Assembly: GCA_002812745.2 (NCBI GenBank)
Contig: NCSJ02000027.1
Location: 167,844-231,843, forward strand
DNA length: 64,000 bases
Direction of reading: 5' to 3'
Origin: Scytalidium lignicola
Lineage: Eukaryota; Ascomycota; Leotiomycetes
Shown: positions 11,096-23,267 of the stretch, one piece after another
Numbering within the stretch: the first letter of the stretch is position 1
How the letters are laid out: each line of letters opens with the position of its first letter
Program-made: the position numbers and the translations under genes
The notes under the pieces: generated by a model
Databases searched by the model: none
Seen by the model: the letters and a program-made list of their open reading frames with translations, nothing else
What the model was told of the DNA's origin: nothing

Positions 11096-11629
11096 TTTGA
11101 GCACCTTTTCTATAAGGTATTATAACTAATAGTTTAGCAAACCCTGACCATATAAACGACGATTAGAAGAAAGACGAAGAAACTTACACTTTAAAAGTAA
11201 GATAACTTCAGAAGTTCGACAGAACTCAAAACAAGTTCAAGAACTTCACTTTATAAGTTAACTTGTACATTTATTTCAATCCAAATCAATTCAAAACCAA
11301 GGTTGACAAAGTCTGTTAAATCATTTCTTACTTTGAGAAAACTGCTCTTAAATAGATTATACTATACTTGAATAATTATATGTTGACAATCAGAAAGGAA
11401 GCAACCTGTTAAGACATTATAAAGTCAATCTTTTCTAATATGTTATCTTTTTTTAATCAAGTGGAATTAATCTTTAGAGTAATGAATAAAGTAAACAATA
11501 TGAAACAACACTTATTCTTAAACAAACCTCTTCAGTATTGTGGTAGGAAAACCCCGCATTCGCCCGTATAATAGTTAGTCCGCCGCCGAAACTACCGATC
11601 ATAAATTGGAGTTTCTTACCTTTTTATTA
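11096..11629. other. Transposon-derived AT-rich sequence with a short GC patch
   Basis: No coding frame. A GC-richer patch at about 11535-11610 (CCGCCGCCGAAACTACCG) stands out from RIP-decayed surroundings; its origin is unknown. Confidence 0.4.
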
Positions 11630-11790
11630 GGGCTAACTTAAATCGAATCACGAGTTACTTAAATCGACTCAAAATCGCCGGTGTCGGACACAACCTCAGG
11701 CATAACACTACCTTAGCCTCACATACAAATTAGTATGACAACAAGAGATTGCATAATGTAATCAATTATACTCTTATNATCTGACAACTT
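11630..11790 (+). mobile_element. End fragment of the MULE family found complete at 31691-33125
   Basis: The sequence starting GGGCTAACTTAAATCG, with a repeated ACTTAAATCGA unit, CGCCGGTG, and CCTCAGGCATAACACTACC followed by ACATACAAATTAGTATG, matches the reverse complement of 33125-32970 closely. The match ends near the n at about 11777 and Copia-like sequence follows. Only one end is present. Confidence 0.7.
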
Positions 11791-12493
11791 AAGTATAATA
11801 CTTTATAATCAAAAATAAGTTAATAAGTCTGATAAAAAACTAAAANGAAAAGTGCTTTTACTATAAAAAAGCTAAATTATAAAGAAGTTGATTATTAAGA
11901 AAAATACCTTGAGAAGTATAAAGAATTTGCTAAAAAGTATAACAAAAAGAAGGATAAAGACTTTAAATCCTCAAAATCCAGTTTAGACTTCAATTCTAAC
12001 TTAAATATAATTAACCTGAACAAATTTAATTCCCTTATAACTGTAAATCCTAAAAGCTTCTTTATATTTAACTATAACTACTAGCTTATGGATATAAGCA
12101 TTACAAACTATATAACAAACTATATATTATAATTTAAGTTAAATTCTTATTAAGAGTATTATAATCTAATACTTATAAAAAACAAGAAATGGATTTGCTT
12201 AAATTATTAGCTTAAGTATAGTTATACTTAAAACAAAGTTAAATAATAGTTTAATATTCACTTTACAACTTTTTAACGTTTATCATATCCTTACTTTCCT
12301 AATTAATATTCTTAAAGGAGTAAAGCTTTTAAATTAAAGCAAAGAAGCTTATATAACCATAAAAGGCATTTACAATAAGAATATAATTAAATTCAATGTT
12401 ATGAACATGTTTACAAACAATATATATTTGAAATTAACTAATACCTTAAAAGCTCTCCTTATAACACTTCTAGCCAAGCAATTTATACTTAGT

Positions 12494-12676
12494 TTAAATC
12501 TTATTTACTAATGTTTTGGCTATGTTAATATTAAAGTGATCAAGAATATTATAAAAGTTATTATTAAAATCAATAAAGGCTTTATAGAAGTAGTAGAAAA
12601 GGAAGAAACCTTTTTGTGTAAAGCTTATGAATATGATTACTCTTAAAAGGATATTTTTAAGAAGCTTAAAATACAA
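12494..12676 (-). other. AT-rich open frame judged non-coding
   Basis: A 60-codon frame of Phe, Leu, Ile, Asn and Lys on the strand opposite to the Copia relic. It lacks domain character and is explained by composition. Confidence 0.3.
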
Positions 12677-12779
12677 GTTATAAAGGTTATAAAAGTGCTT
12701 AATATTAACATTTTTACAGTTATTCCTCTAAGTTACAATGAATACAATTATGTTATTACAATTGTAAATAATATTACAA

Positions 12780-13010
12780 ATGTTACATAAGGTTATACTT
12801 ACAAGGAGAAGAAAAGAGCTTATGATGTTATTATTTACTATATTGCCTTGATGAAGAATTAATATAGAATTATTCTTAAATACTTTTATATTAACAAAGG
12901 GAATGAGTTTGATAATAGAAAGCTTGATAAATACATTTAAAAGAATAGTATAGAAGTTATTATTACTACTTTATATACTTTATATTAAGGAGGATACTCT
13001 GAATGTATTG
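12780..13010 (+). pseudogene. Copia integrase core remnant
   Basis: Around 12892-13000 the translation shows NKGNEFDNRKLDKYI, a stop, KNSIEVIITTLYTLY, a stop, then GGYSE. This mirrors the DNGxEFxxxxLxxY...GI...T.PYTPQQNG block of Copia integrases, with stops where Gln is expected. It is truncated downstream by the Fot1-like insertion. Confidence 0.75.
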
Positions 13011-13091
13011 AACATATTGTATTCACATAAATGTATACTATGATGATTATAAACAATATATCACAGTATTTATGGTCAAAGTGTTAACGTA

Positions 13092-14969
13092 ATTCCTGGT
13101 CGGTCGGGCCACCCGGTCGGTCGGGCTACTTTCCCCACCATCTGAATACAAAATACTAAATACTCAACTACCAATGCCTATATTATAATATATCTAGTTA
13201 TTAGCTAAATTAGGGCACTTATTCCTTTTATGGCCTACAATTCTACACTCTGAGCACTTTGGTAGCCGTCACTTTGGTACTAACAAGTTGCCTTCAGATA
13301 TTGAAAGATTTAACCTCACTACTCCTTCTTGAGCTATTGTATGTGATTGAAGTGCTTGCTGGGCCTCCTCTGCTGTTAACAAGCCACTTTGAGGTATTGG
13401 CTTTCTAGATCTTTTAGATTTTCGCTGTAAAGATTGAACAGTATCCTTTAATTGTTGTATTTCTTTGGTCAAAAATATCTTGTTATGTAAGACCTCCTTG
13501 AACCTCTTAACCAATTGTTGTAAGGCTACTCTAGTAAGTGTAAAAGGGTTATTCCTACATTGTTTGAGCATAGATTGAATCACTTTATATTGCTTTTACA
13601 ATTGAATTGAATTATAAGGTGTCTTGGAGGCCTAAAGTGTATTAGTAGTACTATGAGCACTCTTAGAAGGAGTAATAATCTCCTTTACCTCTACATATAA
13701 TTTAGATAACATACAACTTAGATTGTATGGAATTAACCTTGTTCTTGTAAATCCTTAACAAATATTGTTTATTATGAAAGTAACTTAACATACAATTAAA
13801 TATACATCCAAGAAATCAAACTTATTAATATAGTAAATGTTTTATTGCATTTTACCTTCTATTATAATATTATATAATCATTTCAAAATAGCAAAACAGC
13901 TTACATTTAATAGTTGAAGGATATAAGATGAGTATAAAGGTATACAGACTATAATTATCTTGTTCTAAAGGTAATACTAGTTAAACTCAGAGGTTATATA
14001 GCTCTTATAGCCATTAAGAATAAGTATATAATATTAACCTTTTATACAAGATTTAGTATATGGATTAAAGGTTTTTTGAAGTTATTCAAAGTTAATTTCA
14101 TTGTTTGTCTAACTATTATTACTTATAATAAGCTTTTAACCTTATAGTAAATTGTTATACTACTCTTTAAAAGTTCTTTTATCTTTGAGAATAATTACAA
14201 ATAGTATTACTTATTTAATAACATTAACTACTTTAATTATAATAACTTACTCTTTATTACTAAGTTGTAAAAGTAAAAGTTTGTTAAAACAATCAAAGGA
14301 TATGACTACTTTAATAATAGTAATTATACTTATAATAAAGTTAATCTTGTCAAAATTGTAAGTATTCTCATTTAAAATCTTATACTCAACTTTGATTGTT
14401 AATACTTGCTTAAACTAGTATTAAATAATCTTTAAATCTTTACATTTAACTTGTTTATAGTTGTATTAACATATATATTTGGTTTTGAGGTTAGGATAAT
14501 ACTTTACAAAGTTATTAAACTAATTTTTGCTTACTGAAGATGAAGGAATAAATTTATTATACTTAAAAATCAACAAATTAACTATTATTTGTACACTTGA
14601 AAGTTTAAGGGGTAATCTATACTTCTTCATAGAGATTATCCATCACTTTAACTATTATTCTTCTGTTTAAGTCATTTTAAAGCTTTTGTTGTAAATAGTT
14701 GTTATTTAGACTTAGCCTTTTAAACGTACATTAAGTGTTGTACAAGGGACATTGTAAATACATATTATACTTTGAACAAACTTGATTTGTTGATTTTTTA
14801 TTATGTTTATAACTAAAAGGATTCTCCCTTCTTGTTCTGGAGATAGCATTTTAAGCATTTTAACATGTTGTGGTTAAATAATAATTGAGTAAAGTTGGTA
14901 GTGTTCATAGAATTAGTGTTTTGGTAAGGAAGTGGCCTGACTGACTGAGTAGCCTGACTGACCGGGAAT
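13092..14969 (-). mobile_element. Fot1/Pogo-type DNA transposon, TA-flanked, with about 40-bp inverted ends
   Basis: The left end begins ATTCCTGGTCGGTCGGGC and the reversed right end ATTCCCGGTCAGTCAGGC; they match over about 40 bp except for transitions. TA lies on both sides (13090-13091 and 14970-14971). At 1,878 bp it has the usual size of Fot1/Pot2 elements. Each end holds an internal duplication, GGTCGGTCGGGC twice on the left. It is inserted in the Copia A relic between integrase and reverse transcriptase. The transposase lies on the minus strand and is degraded except for its C-terminal part. Confidence 0.85.
13210..13583 (-). pseudogene. Fot1/Pogo transposase C-terminal region with zinc knuckle
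   Basis: The open frame 13583-13269 encodes a basic helical region (LQRKSKRSRKPIPQSGLLTA, then EEAQQALQSH), the usual tail after the DDE domain in fungal Fot1/Pogo transposases. After one in-frame TGA the same frame gives PKCSECRIVGHKRNKCPNL, a CCHC zinc knuckle found at the end of many of these proteins. The upstream DDE region up to about 14.9 kb is RIP-decayed and cannot be read. Confidence 0.75.
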
Positions 14970-15310
14970 TATGTTATAAAACGGTTATAATAGTTAGAAA
15001 TTGATTAATAACATCAATATTAAAGAATAATACTTTATACATTAAGTTTATAAAACAAGTTAACCCTAAAAGTAATTGTATTCTAGATATATCTAACTTA
15101 TAAATGATCAGTTCTAAAGTGTTAATTTATATTAATGTTAATCAACATGTCAAATCATAAAAGATAATTCTTAAAGTTAAAGAAAAAATCCTTCTTAACT
15201 TTGAAGGTAATTCAATATATTGTTGTTAAGTGTTAATATACTCTTACAAACTTGTATAATTATTACATATTACCTTTACAAAAGGAAATACTAAACTTGA
15301 AGACCTGGAA

Positions 15311-15535
15311 ATGCTTATAAGTCTTCTTAAGGCCTTAGATGTTGAATTAGTACTTGAAGATATTATAATTGTTAATACTAAGACTTTTATAATATTAAAT
15401 CTTGTTGATATAAAGACTTTTACAATGTTAAATCTTGATGTAATGTTTGAAGAAGTCCTTGAATCATTTGTAACAAGGGAGATAGAAGATGATAATAATA
15501 CTTCAGATATAATTCAAGAAGTACTTATTATTTAA
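15311..15535 (+). pseudogene. Open remnant inside Copia A (integrase to RT interval)
   Basis: A 74-codon frame between the integrase and reverse transcriptase remnants, rich in Leu, Ile, Asp and Glu with two similar NTKTFIILN-like segments. It lies where Copia polyproteins have a variable linker. No function of its own is supported. Confidence 0.4.
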
Positions 15536-15919
15536 GTTTTTAAAGGCTATAATAAGCTTAAAGGTTTTAAAAATAAAAAACCTAATATAATTATATTAAA
15601 TATTAACTTCTTAAGTTTATAATTGACTAAAGTAAGAATTGTTACATTATCTTAACTACTAAATATACTTGTAGAATACTTTCTAAAAGCATTTACTACA
15701 AATAACAAAATTATAAACTAGCTTACAAGCATTGTAATAGCTTATAAATACTATTTTTTTNACAAGGCAAGACTTAAATACAAACTATACTTTAATTACA
15801 TCTGTAAATTTGTTAAAGTTAAATATAATCAAAGAAGCTTGTAATTTAATATATCACAAAAGGTAAGATGACATTATAAAGGCCAAGTTAACCTCCTTAA
15901 TAAAGTGTAACACTTTTAA

Positions 15920-16429
15920 GTTATCAACTCTCTTAGAAGAAAAATATACTCTTTGTAATAAATAAATATTTAAGGTTAAATATAACTCTAATTATAAAAT
16001 CAAGTATTTTAAGGCTAGATTTATAATTAAAGGCTATGAATAATGTTATGGTATTGACTATGATTAAACTTAAGTAAGTATAATTAAGTTTACTACTTAG
16101 AAGGCCTTATTAGCTTTAACTGCTTACTTTGATTAAGAAGTCAACTAAATGAACATAATTACAATGTTCTTAAATAATAATATAAATACTAAAATCTATA
16201 TTAAACTTCTTAAAGATATTACAGTTAAAGACCTTCTAAAATTAAATATTAAAGCTAATAGTATAAACATCAAATATATAAGTTCAAAAACCATTGTTTT
16301 ACAGCTTTAAAAGTCACTTTACAGCTTAAAACAAGTATTACACTATTAATAACAAAAGCTCATTACAAAGTTAAAAGAGATTAAATACTCTCTGTTAATC
16401 TTTAATCCAAGTATATTTTATAATCCTAA
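15920..16429 (+). pseudogene. Copia reverse transcriptase remnant, first part
   Basis: The translation near 15995-16180 gives YFKARFIIKGYE, a stop, CYGIDYD, then ALLALTAYFD and IITMFLNN. This matches the Copia RVT_2 order KARLVAKGFxQxxGIDYxETFAPV...LLALAA...DVxxAFLN. The stops replace Gln or Trp codons. The frame is cut at 16429 by the solo LTR and resumes at 16656. Confidence 0.75.
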
Positions 16430-16650
16430 TGTTAAGAACCTGAAGGCGGATCCTCAGAGCCGCACTGTAGTAGCGGAGGAGACCTGCTTAGTCATCCCTA
16501 GGATAGCGAAGTCACGTGCTTACTTGTATATTAACACTGCTAAGAGGAGAAGAGCTCTTCAAGAATTAGTCTGTACAATACACACACCCTATCCTCCCGC
16601 ACCCCGACGTCGGTTTGCTGTCTAGGACTAACCGTCCATAATCCCTAACA
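16430..16650. mobile_element. Solo LTR (221 bp) with perfect 5-bp target duplication
   Basis: It starts TGTTAAGAACCTGAAGGCGG and ends ATCCCTAACA, and is flanked by CCTAA on both sides (16425-16429 and 16651-16655). Composition is clearly GC-richer than its surroundings and shows no RIP decay. The internal retroelement is gone, as expected after LTR-LTR recombination. It splits the Copia A reverse transcriptase. Confidence 0.9.
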
Positions 16651-16655
16651 CCTAA

Positions 16656-17247
16656 TTCAAGAATTTATATTTGTACTTATGTTGATGACTTTCTGATTAT
16701 AAGCTTAAAAGGCTCTTAATTTGTAGCCTTGAAGGAGAAATTACATAATCTCTTCAAAATAGTTGATATAAGACTAGCCATATACTTTTTNAAGTGTATA
16801 TATTATTCATAATTATTAAAACAAGACTATTTCTATAGTCTAAGACATGTATATCAATAAGATTCTTGAACACTTTGATTATAGTAATATAAAACTAGCT
16901 TAGTCTCTTATAGAAGTTGAAGTATCCATAATCTTAGTTAAAAACAAAGATATTGCTTTTACAGTTAATATTCAACTGTATATAAAGGAAGTTAGTTTAT
17001 TAATGTATCTTATAATGTAAACAAGACTTGATCTTGCTTTTATAGCTTTTAAGCTATTACAATTTTTGCAAAATCCTTTTGTTCAACATTTAAAGGTAGT
17101 TAAATACATTTACTAATATCTTATTCACATGTACAATTATAATATCACATTTAGTAAAAATCTTAATTATTATAATTACAGTAATATTGATTATAATAAG
17201 TATATTAAAACTTATTATTCTATTATAAGTTATATATTCTTTCTTGT
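16656..17247 (+). pseudogene. Copia reverse transcriptase (YVDD block) and RNase H remnants
   Basis: Directly after the solo LTR comes LIQEFIFVLMLMTF in one frame and LYLYVDDFLIISLKGS in another; YVDD is the catalytic motif of Copia reverse transcriptase. Further on, LMYLIM, a stop, TRLDLAFIAFKLLQFLQNPF parallels the MYLAxxTRPDIAYAV...NP block before RNase H, and NIDYNKYIKTYYSIISYIFFL resembles the RRSTSGYIFxL region. An n occurs at about 16791. Confidence 0.75.
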
Positions 17248-17249
17248 TA

Positions 17250-17767
17250 GACTGGCCGATCGGTCCAGACCGGACCAGACCGTGGGTTTTGTGGGGACCG
17301 TTTCAAGACCGTGGTCTGTACGGTCTGAAGCCAAAATTTTGAGACCAGACCGTACAGTCTACGGTCTGAAGCTAAAATTTTAAGACCAGACCGTGAGACT
17401 ACGGTCTGGTCCGACAACAAATGTGGGGACCGAATATTAGTGTCAGACCGTACGGTCTGGTCTCCACGGTCTGGTCCAGCCAGACTGTACGGTCTGACGC
17501 TAATATTCCTTAATCAGGTAAAGCTTATTTCCAATTTAGGTTATATTACCGTTACGGTCTAGCGTTACGGTCTCACGGTCCAGACCGTACGGTCTACGGT
17601 CTGAGATTAAAATTTTGAGACCAGACCGTGAGACTACGGTCTGGTCTGACAACAAAAGTGGGGACCGTTTCACGGTTCGGTCTCGCTTAAATTTTTGCGG
17701 ACGAGACCGTGTGGCTTACGGTCTCGTCCGGACGGGACCACGGTCCAATGCAACGGTCCGGCCAGTC
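17250..17767. mobile_element. GC-rich palindromic non-autonomous element (TA-flanked)
   Basis: A 518-bp block with sharp borders inside sequence of very low GC. The ends GACTGGCCG and CGGCCAGTC are inverted, and TA flanks both (17248-17249 and 17768-17769). The interior is filled with direct and inverted copies of GACCGTACGGTC-like palindromes (AGACCGTACGGTCTG and ACGGTCTGGTC repeatedly). No coding content. It fits a MITE or foldback-type element carrying dense subterminal motifs. The parental family is unknown, and an 8-bp duplication of hAT type was not found. Confidence 0.7.
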
Positions 17768-18739
17768 TATTAAAGAATAAGTCTAATTTAGGACATCTTA
17801 ACAATTTTAATATTCTACATGTTAATCTTACTGAAAATTATATTATATACTTATAAATTGCAAAATCAAATACTCAAGCTTAATCTTTAGTTATTTTACC
17901 TTCTTTAGTAGTTTCTAAAACTTTTCTTGATGATAAAGATATTCTTAGTCAGCCTTCAGCAATTATTATGACTTATAACCATTATCTTATAACATGTTTT
18001 ACTTTGAATTTAAAGTATACCTTAACTATAATAGATAATCTTACAAAACCAAAATCTTATAAGGAAGCCCTTAATACTTTATATTCCTAAGAATAACAAG
18101 ATGTTATAATTACAGAACTCAAGTCTTTAATGAAGTATAAGACTTTTNAAGCTTATACAACTTCCTCTTAAAAAGTATATCTTAAAAGGTTAATGAGTTT
18201 ATTACATTAAACATAATGTAAATTGTTAAATCAAATACTTTAAAGCTAGGTTTATTGTTAAAGGATATAAACAATGCTATAAAGTGGATTATAATCAAAC
18301 TTAAGCTAATGTTGTTAAGTTAACAACTTAGAAAATGTTAATGTTAGTTATTACTGTTTATAACTAGTAAATATACTAAATAGACATTATTACAGCCTTT
18401 TTAAATAGTAATATCAATGTAAAGATTTATATAGATCTCCTTGAAGGATTTACTGTTAAGGATCTTCAAGCTCTTAATGTTGAAGATATTAATATCAATA
18501 ATAACAATTATATTGTTCTTCTTCTATTGAAGTCCTTTTATAGACTGAAACAAGCTCCTTATTATTAACAGTTAAAGCTTAACTCAAGATTAGCTGAAAT
18601 CAGGTTTCTTCTTCTTTAATCTAATCTTAGTGTTTTTTTCAGTCAACACTTAAATATCTTTATTTATACTTATGTTGATAATTTTCTAATTATTAGTCTT
18701 AATAGTACTTAATTCAACAACGTTAAACAAACTCTTCTA
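17768..18739 (+). mobile_element. Copia retrotransposon relic B (reverse transcriptase part)
   Basis: Around 18060-18150 the translation shows KSYKEALNTLYS and ITELKSLMKYKTF, typical of the sequence just before Copia RT. From 18210 on it gives IKYFKARFIVKGYKQCYKVDYNQT, IITAFLNSNINVKIYIDLLEGF, LLKSFYRLKQAPYY and TYVDNFLIISLNST, with the YVDD motif changed to YVDN (a G-to-A change). It is closer to intact than relic A, of the same or a sister family, and is cut at about 18739 by the minus-strand Gypsy relic. Confidence 0.8.
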
Positions 18740-20701
18740 TTAGTTTTGTTAGTATATATAACTTCTTGTTTTTTATATTAAATGTCTTTTAATTTTCTCT
18801 TACTTGTCTCTAGTTATGTTTAGTAAAGNCATTCTCTTCTTTTTTCCTTTTTGGTTATTTCTCTGATTTAATCAGCTTAATGCTTGTCTGTTACTGTTAT
18901 GATAATTATAAGTTGCCTTTTATTATATACTAAAAATCTGCTTTTGTCTTCCTTTAATATAAGTTTACTTTCTTCCTTCTTTTTGGTTAAGTACTTAGGT
19001 TTCCAGTTTAAAGTGTCTACTCTTCTATTATCTTCACCTTTAATGTGAGTAATCTTAAAATCATACTCAGATAACTTCTCTGCCTATTGTGCTTGTCTTA
19101 TATTTAACTGCTTGGTTGTCATGAAGTATTAGAGGTTATGGTAATCTGAAAGTATATTTATTGTCTTGTTGGATCTAACAGCATATACTCTCTAGTGCTT
19201 TAAAGCTTTTATGATGGCTAATATCTTCTTATTCAATGTTTGATAATTTCTTTTTACAGTATTTAGCTTTCTTGACTAAAAGGTTAATAGTACTTGGTAA
19301 TGTTATTTACTGATCTGTTGTGATTGTGATAGTATAGCTTTTAATGTTATATCAGAGGTATTAGTTTCAATTCTTATTCCCTTTTCTAGATTGAAGATTC
19401 TTAAGAAACTTCTTTTCACAAAGGCATTTTTTATACTTTAGAATACTTCCTTTACAGTATTATTCCATTCATAAGCTTGATCCTTCTTTGTGAGTTTAGT
19501 CAATGGTATAGAGATCTTAGAATAATCTTTTACAAATCTCTAATAATAGTTGGTTAACCTTAAGAAACTTTATAATTGTTTAATAGTCTTAGGTAATTCT
19601 TATTCTTTAATTGACTAAATCTTATCATCAAGGGTTTTGATTCTTTCTCCAAAAATACAATGTCCTAGGAATTGAACTTGTTCTTTATAGAATTTGTATT
19701 TTACAAGTTTATAATGTAATCTTACCTCTTACAACACTTATAAAATAAGCTTAATATACTTTTTTATATTCTTTAATACTCTTTGAGTAAATGATTATAT
19801 TATTAAGATATACTATTATGAATTTCTCTAAATATTTTTCTAATATCCAGTTTATTATTCTTTGTTATATTGTTAGAGTATTAGTTATATTAAACGTTAT
19901 AACTAATAGTTTAAATAATCTGTATTTCATTTGAATAACAGCTTTCTATTTGTTACCTCTTTTAATCTTAACCAGATTAAACATTGATTATAAGTCTAGT
20001 TTGGTGAATATAACAGTTCCCTTCAACTTGTCTATTATTAAATCTATTAATGGTAAGGGGTATTAGTCTTTCTCAATTCTACTATTCAAGTGTTTGTAAT
20101 CATCATAAAGTTATCTTAATGGATTGTCTCCTTTCTTTGTATAATACAATAATACTCTGGCTTTGTTGTAACCTTCTTTATATAAACCTCTAAACATCAT
20201 TTTCTCAAGCAACCATTTCTTCATTGCCTTATCCTTGACAAGAGTTATTTGATAAATTGATCTGTAGGCTAGTCTAAACCCCTCTTTGAGCTTTATCTTA
20301 TGATTCTATGGTTTGTACTTAGGTAAGGTTGAATTATCAGGTCTTTTTATGAATAACTTTAGTTATTCATAATATTCTTCAAGAATATGTTTCATAATTT
20401 CATTAACATAAATAGCTCTTAAAGATACTGAATCTTATTCCTCTTCTAAGAAGATAATTGTACTTGTTCTTCAATCAATTATTAGATTATACTTCTTCAT
20501 CCATTCAATTCTTAATATAACTTAATATGTTCTTAACCTTATAATATTAAAAGATATCTTTTCTTAATAGCTTCTGCTATACCTTATATCTAAGTCTTAA
20601 GTTTGAATGTTAACTTACTTCTGAACTTTAATATTGTTTGTTAACAATATTAGATAACTGTTATCCTTGACTCTTGTGTTAAGCTTAAGTTATTTCATAA
20701 C

Positions 20702-20893
20702 TTATTCATTAATAAAGTTCTTTTCAGCTCTTAAATCAATCAAAGCCCTCATTAGCTTTCTGTACAATTTTATGTTTATGTATAATGAACTTCTACTGTT
20801 TATAAAGTAAAGATTAACATTTCTAATATTGTCAACTGATATATTATCTTTGATTTCTAGATCTTCAGTGTTTTCTTCTAGTTCTTCGAACAA
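20702..20893 (-). pseudogene. Gypsy retropepsin-like remnant
   Basis: A 63-codon frame ending LMRALIDLRAEKNFINE, corresponding to the ALIDSGAxxNFI active-site region of Gypsy aspartic proteases. The catalytic DSGA triad reads DLRA, so it is inactive. It sits between gag-like and RT sequence in the minus-strand order. Confidence 0.7.
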
Positions 20894-21915
20894 TACTACT
20901 TATCTTTTATTAAGATTTCTTAGCTTAAGTCTATCAAGGCTTCTATTATTTATAAATGTGTATACATCTTGTATTCATTTTGCTATTTCATTCTTAAGGC
21001 ATTCCTTTATCTTAATGATAAAGGTATTACNTTTTTATAAGAATTCTCCTTGTAGAATTCAAAGGATATATTATTACTTCCTAGTTAAACTGTTGATTGA
21101 TTCTTTGTATTACTTCATCCTCCTTTAATAACACAATAAATATTTTTAAAAGTAATGAATCTTCTTCTAATTTATTAACTGTAAGTAATACTTTTATGTC
21201 TTAGTTAGCTTGTTCAACAATAATCTTCATTAATTCCTTTTATTCTTGCTAAGCATGATATTCTTCAACTTCAAGTAGTTGTTCAACTGATTTTCCTAAG
21301 CCCTAGATTTCTCTGTTCTGAGTTTCTACTTTTAACTGGTCTTATTAGTAGGTTAACATTAAAAGTCCTTTATGTTGTATATTATATCTTTCTTATACAA
21401 CATAGCTTAACCCTTCTTCAATTATTATCTAGGCNTTTTTTAAGCATTTAGTCAAAGTTGTCCTGAATCCAAGTTCTTTCTATTAATAAGAGGAATTCAT
21501 ATATTCTTTTCTTAATGATAATACTCTAGAGGTTAATCTTATAAACCAGAGTAAGATCTTTAATATTAAGTTTATATACTTCAATAATTATTTCTTCTTA
21601 TTATACAATTTAGAAAAGCTAGCTTTTGTCCAGGATCTCTTATTCTCTTAGTCCTCTTATGCTAATCATAAGGTAATATTTCAAGACTAATAGTTCCTTA
21701 AAAACAGGATATTATTCTGTAAGTATAACTTTAAAGTTTGTTAGTATAATTATCTAAATTTTACTAACTCTTAAAATCAATCTCCATCTGCTATAGTCTT
21801 CAGTTTGATTATTATCTTAAAGGTACCTTATATATTAAGTTCTCATTATAAGTACAAAGTTCATTTTAAGGACTCTTGTTATCGCCATCTCATCTACTTC
21901 AATTTCAACAATAAG

Positions 21916-22330
21916 TTATAGTATAATTACTAAGTCTTGATGATATTCTTCTTCTTCTGAAGAGTTTTTATCCTTGTTTGAGCTTTCCTCCTCTGACAAT
22001 TCTAACAAGATATCCATGATTCTTAGGATTTTTATAACTTTAACTTTAACTAATATACTTGCCTTGTTATCCTTCTTATGAGTATTTACCATATGTCTGG
22101 ACATTTTATACTTAAAGTATAACTTGTTTTTTTCTTCTTTTATCAAGTTCTTCAGAGGAAATTCTAAAGGAATTTCCTTTTTTATTCTTCTTTTCAAAGT
22201 GCTTCTTTCTTTTCCTTTTAAAGGTTTTTCCTTTCCTTATAACATTTAACTTTATAAGGTCTCCTTGATCTTTCTTGTTATCAGTCTTCCTTTTGTTAAA
22301 GTATAATTCTCCTTTCTTATCTAAGACCAT
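21916..22330 (-). pseudogene. Gypsy gag remnant (lysine/glutamate-rich open frames)
   Basis: Two overlapping frames (22330-22112 and 22197-21916) encode highly charged Lys/Glu/Asn-rich sequence in the gag interval of Gypsy relic A. A parallel, more decayed version lies at about 24780-25150 in relic B. No zinc knuckle could be read. Treated as retrotransposon remnant, not a cellular gene. Confidence 0.5.
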
Positions 22331-23267
22331 CTTATATTATTCATTCCTGATCTTGATAGACAAGTTGACAAGAGTGTTGAATGTAGTAATTGTAAGTTAT
22401 TAATACAATTCTTCTTTAATGGAATTCTTCAATCTAGTCTTATACTAGTGTATATACGCCTCTTCTCCTTAATTGACTGATATTGTATACTAGTGATAAA
22501 GCATTGTATATTCACTAAGGCTTTTAGTTTGCTTAAGGTGAGTTAACCATCTTTTAACATTCCTTTTTTTGTTAACATCCTTATACAAGCATTTAAGTTC
22601 TCTTATGTAGTTTTCCTAGTTTTTAAGGATGTTTTTTATCCTTTGGTTTGTTGTTCCTCTGTTTGTAGTAAACTATTCATCCTTAAAAGGTTAAAACCAT
22701 GTTTCAGTTACCCCTCTTAAGTATGTGGATGCTTACAGAACCTTATGTGTATCTCCAGGTAGTAGGTGATCGTTTAACACTAAATAGGTTCTTGTTTGAG
22801 CAAGATATGCTTTAAGCTTTTTTCTGTCCTCATAAAATAAGTTTGGCCTGGCGATTTTGACTTCTTTAAGTGTTGCCATTGAAGCTTGTTCGACATTGTC
22901 TTCTGGTTTAGAGTCTGGATCAAGGTCTGGGCTTGGAGCTCTTGGTATTAGCTTTAGGTCAGATTTAAGTAATGGAGGTACTGGTTTCTTTCTTGTAACT
23001 CTTGATGATTCTTTAACAATTGANTTTTTTTGTTGACTTAGTAGGTTACTTTAGTAGTATAACAACTTCTTCTAACCCTTCTTCTTGGATGTTAATTTCC
23101 TTGATAGTTTGGTCTTTACTTTAGTCTTCCTCAAAGTTATCTTCTGAACTTTTCTTAGATACTTCCTCAAATTCCTCTTCAGATTCTTCTTCAAAGCCTT
23201 TTTCAGAACCTTCTTCAAGTTGTTGTTTGTTGTTGTTATCTACTGGTGTGTTTGTTTCCAAATCCTG

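Larger units (their letters stand above)
11791..17247 (+). mobile_element. Copia (Ty1) retrotransposon relic A, interrupted by two insertions
   Basis: Plus-strand fragments follow Copia order. There is a gag-like lysine-rich region (about 11860-12000), a protease-like LMDISITNYITNY (about 12085-12125), the integrase core (12780-13010), reverse transcriptase (about 15920-16429 and 16656-16720) and RNase H (about 16980-17247). Most breaks are Gln codons turned into TAA or TAG, the RIP signature. A Fot1-like element (13092-14969) and a solo LTR (16430-16650) are nested inside. No functional frame remains. Confidence 0.75.

Noticed and set aside
17129..17383. 84-codon frame across the Copia/GC-rich element junction
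   Set aside because: It begins in RNase H relic and ends in palindromic DNA; an accidental fusion.
17240..17777. hAT-type 8-bp target duplication around the GC-rich element
   Set aside because: The flanking octamers do not match; a TA duplication fits better.
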